The notes under the pieces are model-generated. The model was not told the origin of the DNA, searched no databases, and saw nothing but the letters and a program-made list of their open reading frames with translations. Shown here piece by piece: positions 1 to 12,477 of a stretch of 64,000 bases of DNA. The translations under genes were made by a program, and so were the position numbers. How positions within the stretch are numbered: position 1 is the first letter of the stretch; every line of letters starts with the position of its first letter. The DNA comes from Amaranthus tricolor (taxonomy: Eukaryota > Streptophyta > Magnoliopsida > Caryophyllales > Amaranthaceae): positions 33,098,754 to 33,162,753 of the forward strand of contig NC_080048.1 of the NCBI RefSeq assembly GCF_026212465.1, in the 5' to 3' direction.

Positions 1-600
1 GTTTTATTTCATTTCAGGATCTAATCATCAACACCGAGCACAAACTAGTCCCTTTTGTTGCATACATTGCTCACCTAAATGCCGAGGGCCCAAAGAAGTG
101 AAACATCATGAGCCAAGCCATAAGAACAAGCCAAAAGAAGTCAAAGTAGACCCACTCGACAAGAATGAGCTCGAGCCAAGGTAGCTCGAGAAGTCCAAGA
201 GCATGTACTTGAGATCAGAAGCTGAGTATCACATTCCTAAAGGTCGCTCGACAGGTCGAGCAAAGTGCATTCAAACTTCCAGTAGCTTCTGATCATTAGC
301 AGGATTCAATTCAAGAGTATAGGACATCCGCTCAACGGGTCGAGCGAGATGGCTCGGGCCGAGCGGAGCTCATTTTCACATTCTGTCCAATTTTTGAAGT
401 TTCTGATGGTGGCTCGACTAGTCGAGCGGGCTCCGCTCGGGTCGAGTGAGAAGGGCGGAAGCAGCTTTTGCGATCTTTTTAAATATCATTTGAGGTCCAA
501 TTACATTTGTTGCTTCTAATTGCTGCTGCCAAGACTGCCAGCCACCCTACCCTATCCATTAGGGATGGCACCCGCCCTCCAACAACCTTGATCAACTTTA
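1..600. repeat. Dispersed-repeat-like sequence rich in TCGAG/GCTCGA motifs, no gene
   Basis: GC-richer than what follows, with many copies of GTCGAG, GCTCGA and GGTCGAGC on both strands, for example around 240-260, 330-360 and 410-450. No long reading frame is present. The composition differs sharply from the AT-rich DNA after position 600 and suggests the edge of an LTR retrotransposon or other dispersed repeat that continues outside the window. No LTR terminus, primer site or domain was found, so the class is not assigned. Confidence 0.3.
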
Positions 601-949
601 GTTATTATCTAATCTTATTGGTCTAATTATAATATTTATACTATAGCAAATAAATATTTATAAGCTAAAGTACCACGGTTATTATCCCCATAATATTCTA
701 TTAGTTATATTTAGTAATCGTCTGAAATGTCTTATGACACAGTTTCTTCAATCTCCCGTTTGTTTATAGGCAATGTGGCAATTTAAAAAATTTCTTTAGT
801 TACTTAATCTTAGAATTTGACATCACGTCAACAACTGTTGTTACACATAATGTTCTCTAAATTTTATTATTTGATTTGGAAGTTCAAATAAGCAAATCAA
901 TTTGATTTGCGCGTGTATCAACCTTACATGCTTTCTCTCGTTTTGTTTT
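601..949. other. AT-rich intergenic DNA
   Basis: No reading frame, RNA gene or clear repeat structure was recognised between the TCGAG-rich stretch and the foldback element that follows. Confidence 0.5.
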
Positions 950-1965
950 TTCATTTTCTAGGCATTTTTCAATTTTAATCTTAAAGGCATCAATTTTGAC
1001 CTTAAAGGGTATCAATTTCAACTTAGAGTAAACTTAAAACAGATCAATTAACATAAAGAATTTCAATTTTGACCTATTTGTGATCAATTTTGACGTTAAA
1101 CTGATCAATTTCTACCTAAATATGGTTTTGTTTCACAATTTGAGAACGAAGTTAATAAAATGGTATTATTTTATCATTCTATGGATGAATTTTAAACAAC
1201 AAATGAATGGTCAATAACACTATCAATAATAGTGTTAAAACATTGTACAATACAAGTACTTTTATTCAATGCAACATGATGGTTCTAATGCAACATAAGA
1301 CTACTTGTACTCTTTAATCATCGATCAATAATAGTGATATTAGTCTTTCCTCAACACGTTTAAATATATTTGTAAATAGTTCAAATTGAATATGTTAATA
1401 GTTAAATTATGATACATAAATTGACGATTGATGTTTTATGATCTAACTAAATTTTGAACGTATAAGCTTCAATTATCGTTTTCAAAATAAGTATTTCAAA
1501 GTGTATAAAGATATTGTATAGGTTTTAGTTCAAATTGAATATGTTAATAGTTAAATTATGACATATAATTTGACAATGATCTAATCTAACTCAATTTTGA
1601 ACTTCTAATCTTTAAATATCGTATTAAAAATAAGTATTCAAATTGTATAGATACATTGGATAGCATTTAGTTCAAATTTAATATGTTAATAGTTTTAACA
1701 CTATTATTGATAGTTTTATTGACTATTCATTTGTTGTTTAAAATTCATACTAGAATGATAGAATAATACCAATTTATGTAACTTCGTTCTAAAATTGTGA
1801 AACAAAATCATATTTAGGTAGAAATTGGTCAGTTTAACGTCAAAATTGATCACTTATAGGTTCAAATTGAAATTTTTTACTTTAATTGATATGTTTAAGT
1901 ATTACTTTAGTTGAAATTGATATTTTTAAGGTCAAAATTAAAAAATGCCCTGAAAATGGAAAAAA
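950..1965. mobile_element. Long inverted-repeat (foldback/MITE-like) element
   Basis: The left arm (about 955-1240) and right arm (about 1685-1960) are reverse complements over most of their length. TTTTGACGTTAAACTGATCA near 1090-1110 pairs with 1835-1860. CAATAATAGTGTTAAAAC near 1223-1240 pairs with 1687-1705. The GGCATTTTTCAATTTTAATC edge at 961-980 pairs with the edge near 1930-1950. The 450-bp loop contains three degenerate direct copies of a unit beginning AGTTCAAATT(G/T)AATATGTTA, at about 1378, 1527 and 1669. There is no coding capacity and no target-site duplication was resolved. Confidence 0.7.
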
Positions 1966-3574
1966 CAAGGGAAAACGTGTGATGTTGTTAAACATGCAAA
2001 TTGGGTCGGCCCACTCTTGGTCTCAATTTGAGACGGTCTTAGCCAAGTTTTGGTAAAACAATTATTAACTCTATAATCATTTGAGCATAGCTATATGCTT
2101 TACAATTCTAACTCATCAAGTGATCTAAAGGCTAATCCTATCTTAGGAGAAGAACTTACTCATATTTCCTTTAAAACCATTGACTCCCACTCAAATCGTA
2201 ACTAGCCTAAAAACTGCCTTTATAACCTCCTTTTCCCGCAGAGTGTTTGATATTACCAAAGTCAAATCAAAATTATGATGGTAATAAAGAAATACTAGTC
2301 TTAAACAAATTACAAAAGACTCGAGAAAAATGTATAAATTATTTGAACATTTTTTATTTAATACTATATCTAAATTAGATAATTAACTTCAAATAATAAA
2401 TATGATATAAGGCTAAAGGATTTTTAGTGACTTTACAATTGTAAACATAAATTAAACAACCTAAACACATAAATTTTCATACTCAATCCTCAAGATCAAA
2501 TATGACTATCAAAGTATGATGGAGAAACAAGTTTAGTTAAAACATCAACAATACAATATTTTCTTCGATGTTAATCTAGTAAACAACTTTTATTATAGTA
2601 TCAAAAAATATAATTTATATTGTATCACTTCAGTACATCTTCAGACCCAAAAAAACAATACAAATTCTTGTGAGAGATAATCTATTTAAGAGACCATTCC
2701 TAAATTAGTCAGCCCATTATTATTTTTTAATTTAATTAAGTTTTAATGGGTCGAATTTGAGAAACGTCTTTCAGAGAGAGCCTTTCAGAAGACTAATCGG
2801 AAAAACAATGCTTTAATTACACTAAGGGGATCTTTTTACAATGATCTGGTTAAGCTAAAGATACTTGATTTTTAATTTCATAAGTCAAAAATTCTTAATA
2901 AAATCACCGTGATTTGTAAATTACCATAAAAAGACAAAAAAAATTAATAATAAAATAAACAAAATTAAAAAATAAATTAAAATAACAAAACTCTCACTCT
3001 ATAAAATCTTACCACAAAAGGATGATTTGTTAACTTCACAAATAACTGTTATTTACTAAGATCTTTCTCTAGCAGAAAATCTGGGTTTATACCGGTAAAG
3101 AGCAAGCTCCACTCATACAAACTCGACTTTCCTTATACAGTTATACTCATCGTTTGTACACTTTGACAGTCGTGAAATTGCCTTTGTTCCTGCAAGTCAT
3201 TCAAATTGAGTGTTCGGACTTTAAAATTAGACAATCGAAAGTGAGTATTTCCGGTGATTTTTCTTATACAACATTTCATTGTTCCAATGCTATTGAGTAG
3301 CTACAACTTTGACGGGTTTGGAGTGGCTGCATGATTGCATTGTCTAATGATAACAAAGATTATAGCTACTCGATCTTTAGTAACAAACTGCATCAGCAAC
3401 TTTACATATATAAGATGTAAATACGGTTTAATGAGTCCTTTTAGTGTAGTCCATTATAATCAGAAACAAAAAAAACCGTATGTGGTAACTAATTTTACTT
3501 GTGCATACTCATCCATAGGAGAAGACTCACCTTGTCATTAGACATACAACATCGCTCAAGCCAGCATACGCGCC
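1966..3574. other. Intergenic DNA downstream of the YkgJ-family gene
   Basis: AT-rich with no supported gene. Around 2660-2790 there is a degenerate fragment (TTGTGAGAGATAATCTATTT ... GAGAAACGTCTTTCAGAGAG) resembling the termini of the repeat family at 6145-6412, 22212-22480 and 40162-40402. The short reading frame at 3335-3541 has no recognisable motif. Confidence 0.5.
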
Positions 3575-5876
3575 TCAGCTTCTGATAGCCTTGTTGAACT
3601 TATCTAACTCTTCCGAATCAACACCATAGATTGCTTTTATTGTATTTTTACAAAAACTGCAAAAATAACCGTCAGTCATTATCATCATCATCCGAATGAG
3701 TCCCGCACAAAGCTGAATCTGGGGAGGATGAAAAAAAGACAGACCAATACCCTCATCAGGAGGAGGTCGCAATCGAAGAGAGCCCCTCAATCAACTGATA
3801 CCTGCAAGCCTCCTTGTTGAATTTTCTCTTATTGATTCCATACAAATTCTGGAAAACATCTGGCTCAGCGCGACAGAAATATGGCCGATCTGCAGATTTA
3901 ATTTCTTCTGTAAGCTTGAAGGTTTGATTCAAAGCCAAACTTTAAAGTCACATGAACATAAGAGAAATATGAGTGAATAGAGTTTCACCATCATATATAG
4001 AGCATGTCCTAGTGCTCTTATCAAAGTTTATGCACCATCCATCTGCACCTACCAAACTTTTGTAAAGCTGCAATAATCCATAAGGCAAAACTAGAATCAA
4101 ATAAGCTAAAATTATTCCAACATGGTTAACTATATGGCTAAATATATGAAAATTTGTAAATAATAATCTGTATATACCAAGTGTTGAGATACTTAACTTT
4201 GTATACCCAACTATTGCTCATTGACTCAAAATACCACCAAAAAAGCCGATTGAAAACAATGTAGAAAGTATCCCAATAAATGGGGTATACAAACTTAAAT
4301 AATAGTTAGGGGATATTTTAAATCAATGAGAAATAGCTGAGAGTATTATTTACAAATTTTCCGCTAAATATATTAGATTGTCAAATTGATAAGCTCATCT
4401 GTTATATATTTTCTCATTAGTTTCTCGTATTTTTTGTTTCATCACAAGTATCCTTGTAGGATCCTCAACACTTCTAACTGAAATGAAGTACATTCAAAGT
4501 TTTTGGTAATGATTCTTTAAATAGCAAGATGAGGACAAGCTGGCCTCAAAGTAACTTGAAAATGAGTTTATATTACACCTAAGAAGCATAAGTCATGATA
4601 AGAAATCCAATTTTAGGCCGCACCCACCATTCAAACTCAATTCATTCACCATTTTACAACATGGCTCATGAAATCAAGTGCACTTTTTATATATGTAAAT
4701 TGCAGATGATATTTCTTGTCAAGGTTTTATCGAAAATAACTTCTTTGTTATCTCTAAAAGGATAAAGTTGCGTATATTCGACCCCAAAACCCATGCAGGT
4801 AGATGGTAATGGAATTCACTCAACTACATGGCCAAAGATCTCTCAATTTGATTAGCTAGGTTCAGGTTGCCGACCCAATATGTTGAGATTAAGGATTTTT
4901 GTATTGTGTTGTAATTCACTCAACTACGTGGAATATTCATCTGTAACATGTTATACCTACTCAATTAGTTTGAGAGATGATACTCAAAATCCAAGCACAT
5001 AAGTTTTAAAATGACCTCATATGCCCCAATAAATTAATTTCAATTCTAATTTTTCAAATATAACTTTGCTAGGATGCATAATTGACCAAACCTTATTGCC
5101 ATAGTTCCTTTTAATCCAATTATGATGAAAAGAGAATACTTTTCTCCAATCCCCCTCAATGAAAATGTTCAAGTTTACTTTTCATCCATTTCCTGCAAAA
5201 TATAGAGTAAGTTTTCCCTCCATCAAATCATACCACCAAATTCAACCCCCAAAACCTCAGGATTTGGATCATTCATGGTAAAATAACTCCTCCGAATGTG
5301 TTGGTTTTAGAATGAAACTTCGTCGGGTTTATGGGCAGTACCTCGTCGGATTTATGTGCAGTCATGGGTGGATTTTGTGTACAAGACCAAATCTATCACA
5401 TTCTAGTCAATATAAGCACTCTAAAAAAATACAATCTCTCAAATCCAATCAAAATTCATTCAACATAAAGATTATTTCTGCAAAGTGACACACTTTTTCT
5501 ATCAATTAGAAACAATTCCTGTAATCATATCCATATAAGCAAACAATTCATATAAATATGCAAATATAAACAATCAATTCATAATTGAGAAGATTATAAC
5601 CTCAATATCAGAAGGATTATCAAAAATCTCTTCAGGGGTTGCAAAAGTGGGACCCTTTTCAAGCTTACAGCAGGCCCCACATCCTTGAATACACTGCCAC
5701 AATGGGTCCTTCTTCTTATCTCCAAACCCACCATCTTTCTGCAGCTTAGCCTCTTCTCTATCCACAATCTTTACAGGTTTGAACTTTCCCTTGGAGCTTG
5801 TTCTTGACTTTGCTTTACATGTTACTGGCAATAGAAATGTTAGACTGCTGACTCCATGACCTATGGCTTGTGACAT
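3575..5876 (-). CDS. YkgJ-family cysteine-cluster protein (putative zinc/iron-chelating), 4 exons
   Basis: Exons on the minus strand are 5876-5601, 4067-3989, 3889-3802 and 3656-3575. All junctions are GT-AG and join in frame to 174 residues. Residues 60-70 contain the defining cluster C62-x3-C66-x2-C69-C70. More cysteines follow at 104, 114 and 124 (GWCINFD ... TCSIYDDRPYFC), then C147 and C150. This matches the CxxxCxxCC metal-chelating family (YkgJ, PF03692), found in bacteria and plant organelles, whose biochemical role is not established. The first ~45 residues are Ser/Thr/Lys-rich with almost no acidic residues, which would suit a plastid or mitochondrial transit peptide (inference). 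The start is the first ATG of an exon that ends cleanly at DIE|GT. Intron 1 is about 1.5 kb. The frame looks intact. Confidence 0.87.
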
Positions 5877-6144
5877 AACTTATCTGGAAGAGTGATTGTT
5901 TGCAAAATTTGTGCTACAAAATGTGGGAATTGAAAAGTGTATTAGCTAGTCTTGAATAAAATCAAAATGCGGAAATTAACATTGAGATTAGGGTTTGGGT
6001 TTTGAATACTTAATTTATATTAAATAATAATGATGAATTACACTGATATTTATACACGAGCTACTCAGCTAATAAAGGAAACAAAAATAACAAGTTATAC
6101 TACTTTCCTAAATTACAAATATATTAAAATACTACTTTATTTTA

Positions 6145-6412
6145 TACAAGTCTCTTGAGAGACCGTCTTTTTGAGAAACGTCTCTCAAACCCAGCTCATT
6201 AAAGCTTAAAGTCTACTTATCGTATTCTTAATGCCTATTTACCTTATTCTTAATGCCTATTTACCTTATCCTTAATGCCTACTTATAATATCTTAAATTT
6301 CTACTTACATTTATCTTAATATCTACTTATAATATTATAAAAAAATATATAATGGATTGGTCCAATTAGAGATGATCTTTCAAAGAGACCGCCTCTCACA
6401 ATAATTTGTGAA
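6145..6412 (-). mobile_element. MITE, GAGAGACGGTCTC family (copy 1)
   Basis: The left edge CTCTTGAGAGACCGTCTTTT (6153 on) is complementary to the right edge GACCGCCTCTCACAATAATT. The interior carries degenerate tandem units of roughly 22-27 bp resembling TACTTATCGTATTCTTAATG, four to five times between 6210 and 6330. The same ends and interior, in reverse orientation, recur at 22212-22480 and 40162-40402. No coding capacity. Confidence 0.7.
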
Positions 6413-6593
6413 ACCCTATTGAATACTTTGTAAATTTGGGATGGGCTTTGTTTTGCTTCATTTATTTGAACTCTGGCCAAATTTGTTCAAAAACTTTTTT
6501 TCCTGAAACTTCGAACAAAAAAAGCTTTTTCTAACAAAACTTACAAATTGAGTTTGAGATAATTTTATTTTCTAAGATAAGTGTCTTTCCATT

Positions 6594-6832
6594 CGAGCAT
6601 GAGAAATGACGGTATTTGCTAAAACTAACAGCGGACGATTAGTAAACTTCGTCAAAAAGTCAATTTAATAATTATCCGGTGTTATCAACAACGGGTGATT
6701 ATTAAGCTGATCAAAAAGTCAGACAATAATCACTCGTTATTAGTAACAACGGACAATTATTAGATTTACTTTTTGACTCGATTTGATAATTGTCCGCTGT
6801 TAGTAACAGTGAATAATATCATTCCTCAGGCT
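6594..6832. mobile_element. Palindromic MITE
   Basis: The whole element folds on itself. Edges GAGCATGAGAAATGACGG and CATTCCTCAGGCTC are complementary. Inside, CTAACAGCGGACGATTAGTA pairs with the region ending TTGTCCGCTGTTAGTAACAG. The centre repeats CGG(A/G)(C/T)(A/G)ATTATTA-type motifs. It resembles the larger element at 9720-10130 in using (A/G)TAACAACG / GTTCGTTGTTA-type motifs. No gene. Confidence 0.6.
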
Positions 6833-7378
6833 CAGTTAAAAAATACTTTTAAATGGAAAATATTTTGATTCAGCGCTTACTTTTTGAATTTTTTTATTAA
6901 AAAGAGGCTTTTTTTTTTTTTGCTTAGGTTTATAATTTGAAGTGTCCTTAAACTTTGAAGTATTTAATTAAAAGAATTTGAAGTATTCAGTTAAAAGAAA
7001 TTGTTTTTGCTTTTGGAACATCGAAATACTTCCACCATCTTTACACTTGTAGCCAAACCAACTTTTATATTGTTCATTACTCTAGTATGAGACGTACTGC
7101 GGCTATTATACGAGAAAAAAATATAATCATGTAGTATCTTGTTTTATTCATTTTATTACATATTTTTATAATATTTAATTTTTTATTATTTTTTATTATT
7201 TTTAATTTTAGATAAAACAATATAATAATAAATATATTATACTATAAAAAAGTGTTTGGATGCAACTAAAAAACGAAAGAAGTAAGCAATTACCCTTCTT
7301 AAAATTTAAGTAGGCAAACCTTGAATGAAAAACTAGTTGCTAGATCCAATAAGTAAGAACTCATCAACTTCACCCGCA
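6833..7378. other. AT-rich intergenic DNA
   Basis: Poly-T and poly-A tracts and AT-rich sequence; no gene or further repeat recognised. Confidence 0.45.
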
Positions 7379-7930
7379 TGTAGGAGTGAGCATCATCTAA
7401 TATCTGATTTGAAATACACGGTCACTTTGGATATCCGATATCTGAAAACTTACATATTTGATATTCGAAATCCGATTCGATCCGATTTGGATATTCGAAA
7501 CATATATCCAAAATATCTGACATTCGATATCAATGAGGATAAGTTGAAAATTTCTAATTGGATATCTGAAATATCTAATAGCCGACATTCGAATTTAATC
7601 AAAATGATTTTTTTTTTTAAATATTATTTTGTTCTTATTAATATCAAATATTTGAATTTAGTTATAATATGTGGATATCCGATATCCGATATTCCATTAT
7701 CTAAAATAATATCGATATCCGATATCTGACTATTCAAAAAATGTATGATATTCGGATATCTGAATATCAAATATTTGATAAAATATCAAATATTTGATAT
7801 CTGATAATCAAATATTTGATATCTGAATTTTTATTCTATATTCGAATTTTTGAATTTTATAATTTCAAATCGAATATCGGATTAAATCATCGAACTTTCG
7901 AATCATTAGATAATTTCACTCAGCCCTACC
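7379..7930. mobile_element. Inverted-repeat element built of degenerate GATATCCGATATC tandem units
   Basis: The edges are imperfect inverted repeats: GTAGGAGTGAGCATCATCTA at the left, and at the right the reverse complement GTAGGGCTGAGTGAAATTAT followed by CTAATGATTCGAA. The interior is a string of variants of TATCCGATATCTGA and CAAATATTTGATATCTGA, short palindromes in themselves. Reading frames here encode only repetitive RYPISDI-like peptides and are artefacts. Part of one end reappears at 62589-62690, which shows this is a dispersed family. Confidence 0.55.
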
Positions 7931-9719
7931 CATAGGAGGAGAAAAAGTCGGATATAATTTTTCTCAGATTTGAATCGGATTAAAAATCCTCGAATCAAGG
8001 GTGGATTCGGACTGAATTGTCATCATCCCTAACGATGGAGCAGTGACTATCATTCAGTCATTTGTAGGGACAATCGAGCTTTTTCCGATAGAATTGGGTT
8101 TGCACCAGGAATCCTTTCTTATTTTCTGTAATATTTAATGAGTTATCCAAACATATTCGTGAAAGTGTTTCTTGATGCATGTTATTCGCTGATAATATTT
8201 TGCTCGTAGCCAAAACTTATGAAGAAGTCGATGAGAGGCTAAAGCATTGGACGGTGGCTCTAGAATGACAAGACTGCGAATAAAAAAGGGAATAATTACG
8301 ATACAATTTTAGTAGAGGAGAGCTAGTGGGAGAACCTTAAATGACTGTTAGCAAATATGTTGTTGCCCTTCAACAGTACTCGTTGATCAAGATGAATGGC
8401 ATAATGTAGAAGCGACAATGGCTCTCAGCATGGATTTACGGCACAATCTCTCTTGACCTCGTACACACCATTATCACTTGCAATCTCACAACCACGGCAG
8501 CAAGACATCTTTCAAGACAACAAAAATAGAAAAATACTAGTATAAAAACTCTTTAATGTACGGATTTCTTAATATTAACATATATTAGAATCTGACTTTT
8601 AAATAAAAATGTAACTATATTATCGTTATTAAATTCAAACTTTTTTATTAAAATATAATAAATGATATAATATTATTATAACGATTTTATAATAGACCAT
8701 TAAATGTGAACATTGATTCAATTTTACATTATCATCATCAATTTAATATCCCACTCAAAAACAGAATTTGTGGCTATGTAAATAACTTTTTTATGGTGTA
8801 TAAATACTATTTATATTGGAGATGTAAATCACCTTTTTAATTTGTAGAGTTGTATAATAAAATCTTGCTGAAAATGCAAAATTTAAGTGCAAAAGTATAA
8901 CACAGTATAGAAAACTTAACTAAATAAGAACATGGAAGCTAATATTTTCGAATAATTACTTATTATTGGATATGCAATATACTTTTTTTGCTGCAGAAAA
9001 GGTATATGAAATGTTATTCATATTTGACTTCTTGATGTTTAGTTAATCTTAGCCAAAATTATTTGTTTATTCAGTTATAAAAATGGTAAATTACTCAGTT
9101 AAGTTAATTTTTGAAATGATGATTCTATTTACCACGTAAATCAATATCAACCAATAAAATTCTTCTACCTAGCGGAATTATATGAGACTGACAGGTGAAA
9201 TTTTCTAGTTTTTTTTATTGTATTTTTATGATTGTTGATACATAATAGTGTTAATAAACATGATGACATATTTAATTTGTCATTCTTTTGATCATCTAAA
9301 TGATCATGTACACCATCTAAAATTAGAGTTAGACTTGCAATCTAAAATAAAATGGTCAATAACATTACTAACAAATAATATTCTAAAACATAATGAAAAT
9401 TGGGAGATAATATTTGTCCTCATATGTGCATAGATTTGAAAAATATTCTTATGAATTATTGTGATGTTACATCTATATATTATTAGTACACATCTTGTCT
9501 AATACTTCGGCAACTATGATTTCACGGCCACTATAGTGGATCTGCGTATATCCATCAAATATATCATTTATATATTCATAATAGTACTATAATTTTGTGC
9601 TATGTTGAACACTAAAAAAAAAATAATTTCTATTAATGCATATTACTTATGAATAATAATCTTTATTTTTGATATGATGTATTAAAAGGTAATCAAAATT
9701 AGCGAAAAGTTGAGAGAAA
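7931..9719. other. Intergenic DNA, no gene recognised
   Basis: AT-rich sequence with no reading frame longer than about 60 codons and no protein motif. The stretch 8030-8520 is less AT-rich and may be a decayed repeat, but no structure or homology could be assigned by eye. Confidence 0.45.
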
Positions 9720-10130
9720 TAAACTTTTTGTAATTAACTACCAAAATAAGTTTTGGGAAATTTTAATTTTAAAAAAATGCGTTTTTGTGTCCGAGCCTAA
9801 TGGGTTTTTTCGTTGTTACTAACAACAAACAAAAGGAACATAATGTCATAATGTTAGAAAGAACAAAAAAAAACAAAACAAAACAATGTTTGTTCGCTAT
9901 TAATAACAACGAACATGCTATTTGATTTTTTGTCCTTTTAAATGTTATGACATTATTTTATTTACTGTTAATAACAGTGAACATAGTAGGTGGTAAATTT
10001 TTTTCTCTTGCTCGTTGTTAATAATAACGAACAAACCCTGACTTTAGACTCGAACACAAAGACGCTTATTTTTTAGAATTAAAATTTCCGGAAACTTATT
10101 TTGAAAATTTTGTATAAAAAAGATTTATTT
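9720..10130. mobile_element. Inverted-repeat MITE with GTTGTTA/TAACAAC core motifs
   Basis: Left AAAATAAGTTTTGGGAAATT (9753 on) pairs with the right-hand region ending TTCCGGAAACTTATTTTGAA (about 10085-10105). The next inner blocks, GCGTTTTTGTGTCCGAG and CTCGAACACAAAGACGC, are also complementary. The centre contains four copies of short palindromes of the type GTTCG(C/T)TATTAATAACAACG. Non-coding. Confidence 0.65.
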
Positions 10131-11514
10131 TATTTTCATTTTTCCAAAATACCTCAATTTTATATGATCAATACCTTGTAAACGCTGACTAGAAAAGTTC
10201 GTTTAGCAGAGGAAATTTGTATCTATGTCTTTATGAATAACCGACAATGATAGCAGAAGAAATTTGTGAATAACATTAGAGGTAAGATGATTTAATAGAT
10301 GTGAAAATATAAAATAAATACAAATTCTTGTATGTAATGGTTTCACCGTGTGACATGTCTTATATTTAGGTTAAATAGTATAATAATATAAGTTTTTAAC
10401 TTATTGACTTTTTATTTTAAAATCGTCTAGTGAAATGATCTCGTACAAAACGGACCGTAAAATAAATTCATTTTAGTTTTTATAATATAGTTCTAAATGA
10501 GTAGATAAACTCGAAAAAAACCACGTAACAAGCTTAAAAACACAAAGAAAGCAAAACATGTAGTATCTTTTGTTCGACCATGACACTGCAAAGAATGAGT
10601 AAAAAAAAGGTGATAATTGAGCGGTGAGAAAATTCGATCTGAAACGAATCGTAATGTGTTTCTTTTTTAGGCATATCAAACCGATATTATTCGAATTGAA
10701 ATTGTACCTAAAGCGACGGTTGACAACTGAAAATGAGAAAATTTAACCCGAGCTGCGATCGATTTTTGTAACTGACATATAACTGTTAACGGACATATTC
10801 AATCCTCTTATTAGTTAATCTAATAAACTGATAGACAATTTAATAAATTAAATTTCATGAATATGTGGTTTCATATATTTCGAGTTAAAAATCAATGGTC
10901 AATTTTTATTTAACTACTTTTAATCAAATTAGATAAAAATTGATAGAACTTTAATTTTAATTCATAGTCAAACAAGTAAAAATAACAACCTAATAATCAC
11001 TAACTGATTTGCCTTTGAACTATTTTGCTTTAAGTAAAGGAAATCTTATCATCAATTAAAAACTAACCAACAACTTAATCTGATATTGACTCGATCGATA
11101 AAAATTAGTAATTCGTAGCTGAATTCTACTTGAAAAATACCCGAACCCAATCTGTACCATGCAAAATTGAATCAATTATTAGTCGATGACAACTTGAAAC
11201 GATTGACACTCGACTCGAAATTCAACCGACACCGAACCGATGCTAACCCAATAGATCAAACAACCGATTTTCAACCGAACTGTGACTAACTGACCTGACC
11301 CGAGTATGACCCGTCGTAACACGGATCCGAAAAACAAACGAACTAAAATACAACCGAACCGAATGACACCTGTTCGAAACTGACCCGATCACCCGAATAA
11401 ACACCTCTAATTAAGGGTGTGCAAAATGAATTACCCAATTCCAAAATATTCAAATTTTAAAAAGATCTAGGTTTGATTAAAAAAAACAACAAATTCGTAA
11501 TAACGAAGAAAGAA
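10131..11514. other. Intergenic DNA with a possible hAT-MITE end
   Basis: No gene recognised. From about 11080 to 11410 the sequence is rich in AACCGA and ACCCGA motifs and ends with AATAAACACCTCTAATTA. That terminus resembles the CACCTCTA ends of the elements at 38583-38960 and 41733-41906. A matching left end was not located. Confidence 0.4.
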
Positions 11515-11965
11515 AAAAGGAAAAATTATCTATAATAATCCAAACTTTTTATAATTTTCCTACAATAATTCTACATATTGATTAACCACGAATAATCCCA
11601 ACTTTAAGGAGTATTTGCCTCAGAGTAAATTTGGGTAACCCGATGACCTGTTGTAGTAGGTAATTTGCCAAAATAATAAACTGAAAATTAATTTAAATTA
11701 GAGAAAAATTTTGAAAATTTACATAAAAAATTATAAATAATAAAAAAATGATAAAAAAATTTAAAACATTTTTTAAACTTTTTTTCGACATGTTATTTTA
11801 ATTTATCTTTGTAAAAAAATAAAACTTGATATAGCAAGTCATCCGGTTACCGAATTTACTCTAGGAAAATATTCCTCAAAGTTGGGATTATTAATGGTTA
11901 ATCAATAGGTGAGATTATTGTAGTAAAATCATGAATAAATTGGATTATTCTAAGTAATTTTTCCA
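11515..11965. mobile_element. Inverted-repeat MITE, about 450 bp
   Basis: The left arm (AAAATTATCTATAATAATCC, 11521 on) is complementary to the right arm ending near 11960. Further inside, GATTAACCACGAATAATCCC pairs with GGGATTATTAATGGTTAATC. GAGTAAATTTGGGTAACCCG pairs with CGGTTACCGAATTTACTC. The loop is AT-rich and non-coding. Confidence 0.7.
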
Positions 11966-12017
11966 AGGAAAAAAACTATCAATTGCAAGTATTTAAGAAT
12001 GAATATAATATATTTTT

Positions 12018-12467
12018 TATATCCTCTTTGTTCCTTAAAGTTGTTTTCATTTGTCTTTGAAGTTGTTTAATTGTTGTTTCCCTAAAGAATTTTTTTATTT
12101 ATATCCAAATTTTGGACATAATTACCTTATTCATCCTCTTTTTAATATTTTATAAATATTTATGGTCCCTACTTATTTTTCACTAACTTCATTTAACATT
12201 TTTATATTGTTTATGATTCACACATGTTTTTCACTAACTTTATTTAAATATTTTTTCTACAGCTGTGGTCAGTTATGGTCTCCATATTTCTTCCATTAAC
12301 TTTAATTTTATATCTTTTTATATTTATGTTCTCTTTTTTTTTTCCTCCATTTAATTTATTACTCAATAAAACATATATTTACCATCTAAAAGATTTAATT
12401 TTTCTTAATTCACATGAACATTTCTTATGTGAACAATTTTAAGAAACGAAAGATTCCAGAGGGAGTC
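12018..12467. mobile_element. Stowaway-like MITE (degenerate)
   Basis: Begins TATCCTCTTTGTTCCTTAAA and ends AAGATTCCAGAGGGAGTCTC. The reverse complement of the end resembles the Stowaway terminus CTCCCTC(C/T)G followed by a similar CTTAAA(A/G)TTG block. The middle repeats TTTTCACTAACTTTATTT-like units. TA flanks are plausible but degenerate. Confidence 0.45.
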
Positions 12468-12477
12468 TCATAATAAC

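Noticed and set aside
7337..7729. 130-codon reading frame with RYPISDI-like repeats
   Set aside because: Derived from degenerate GATATCCGATATC units; the reverse strand gives an equally repetitive frame.
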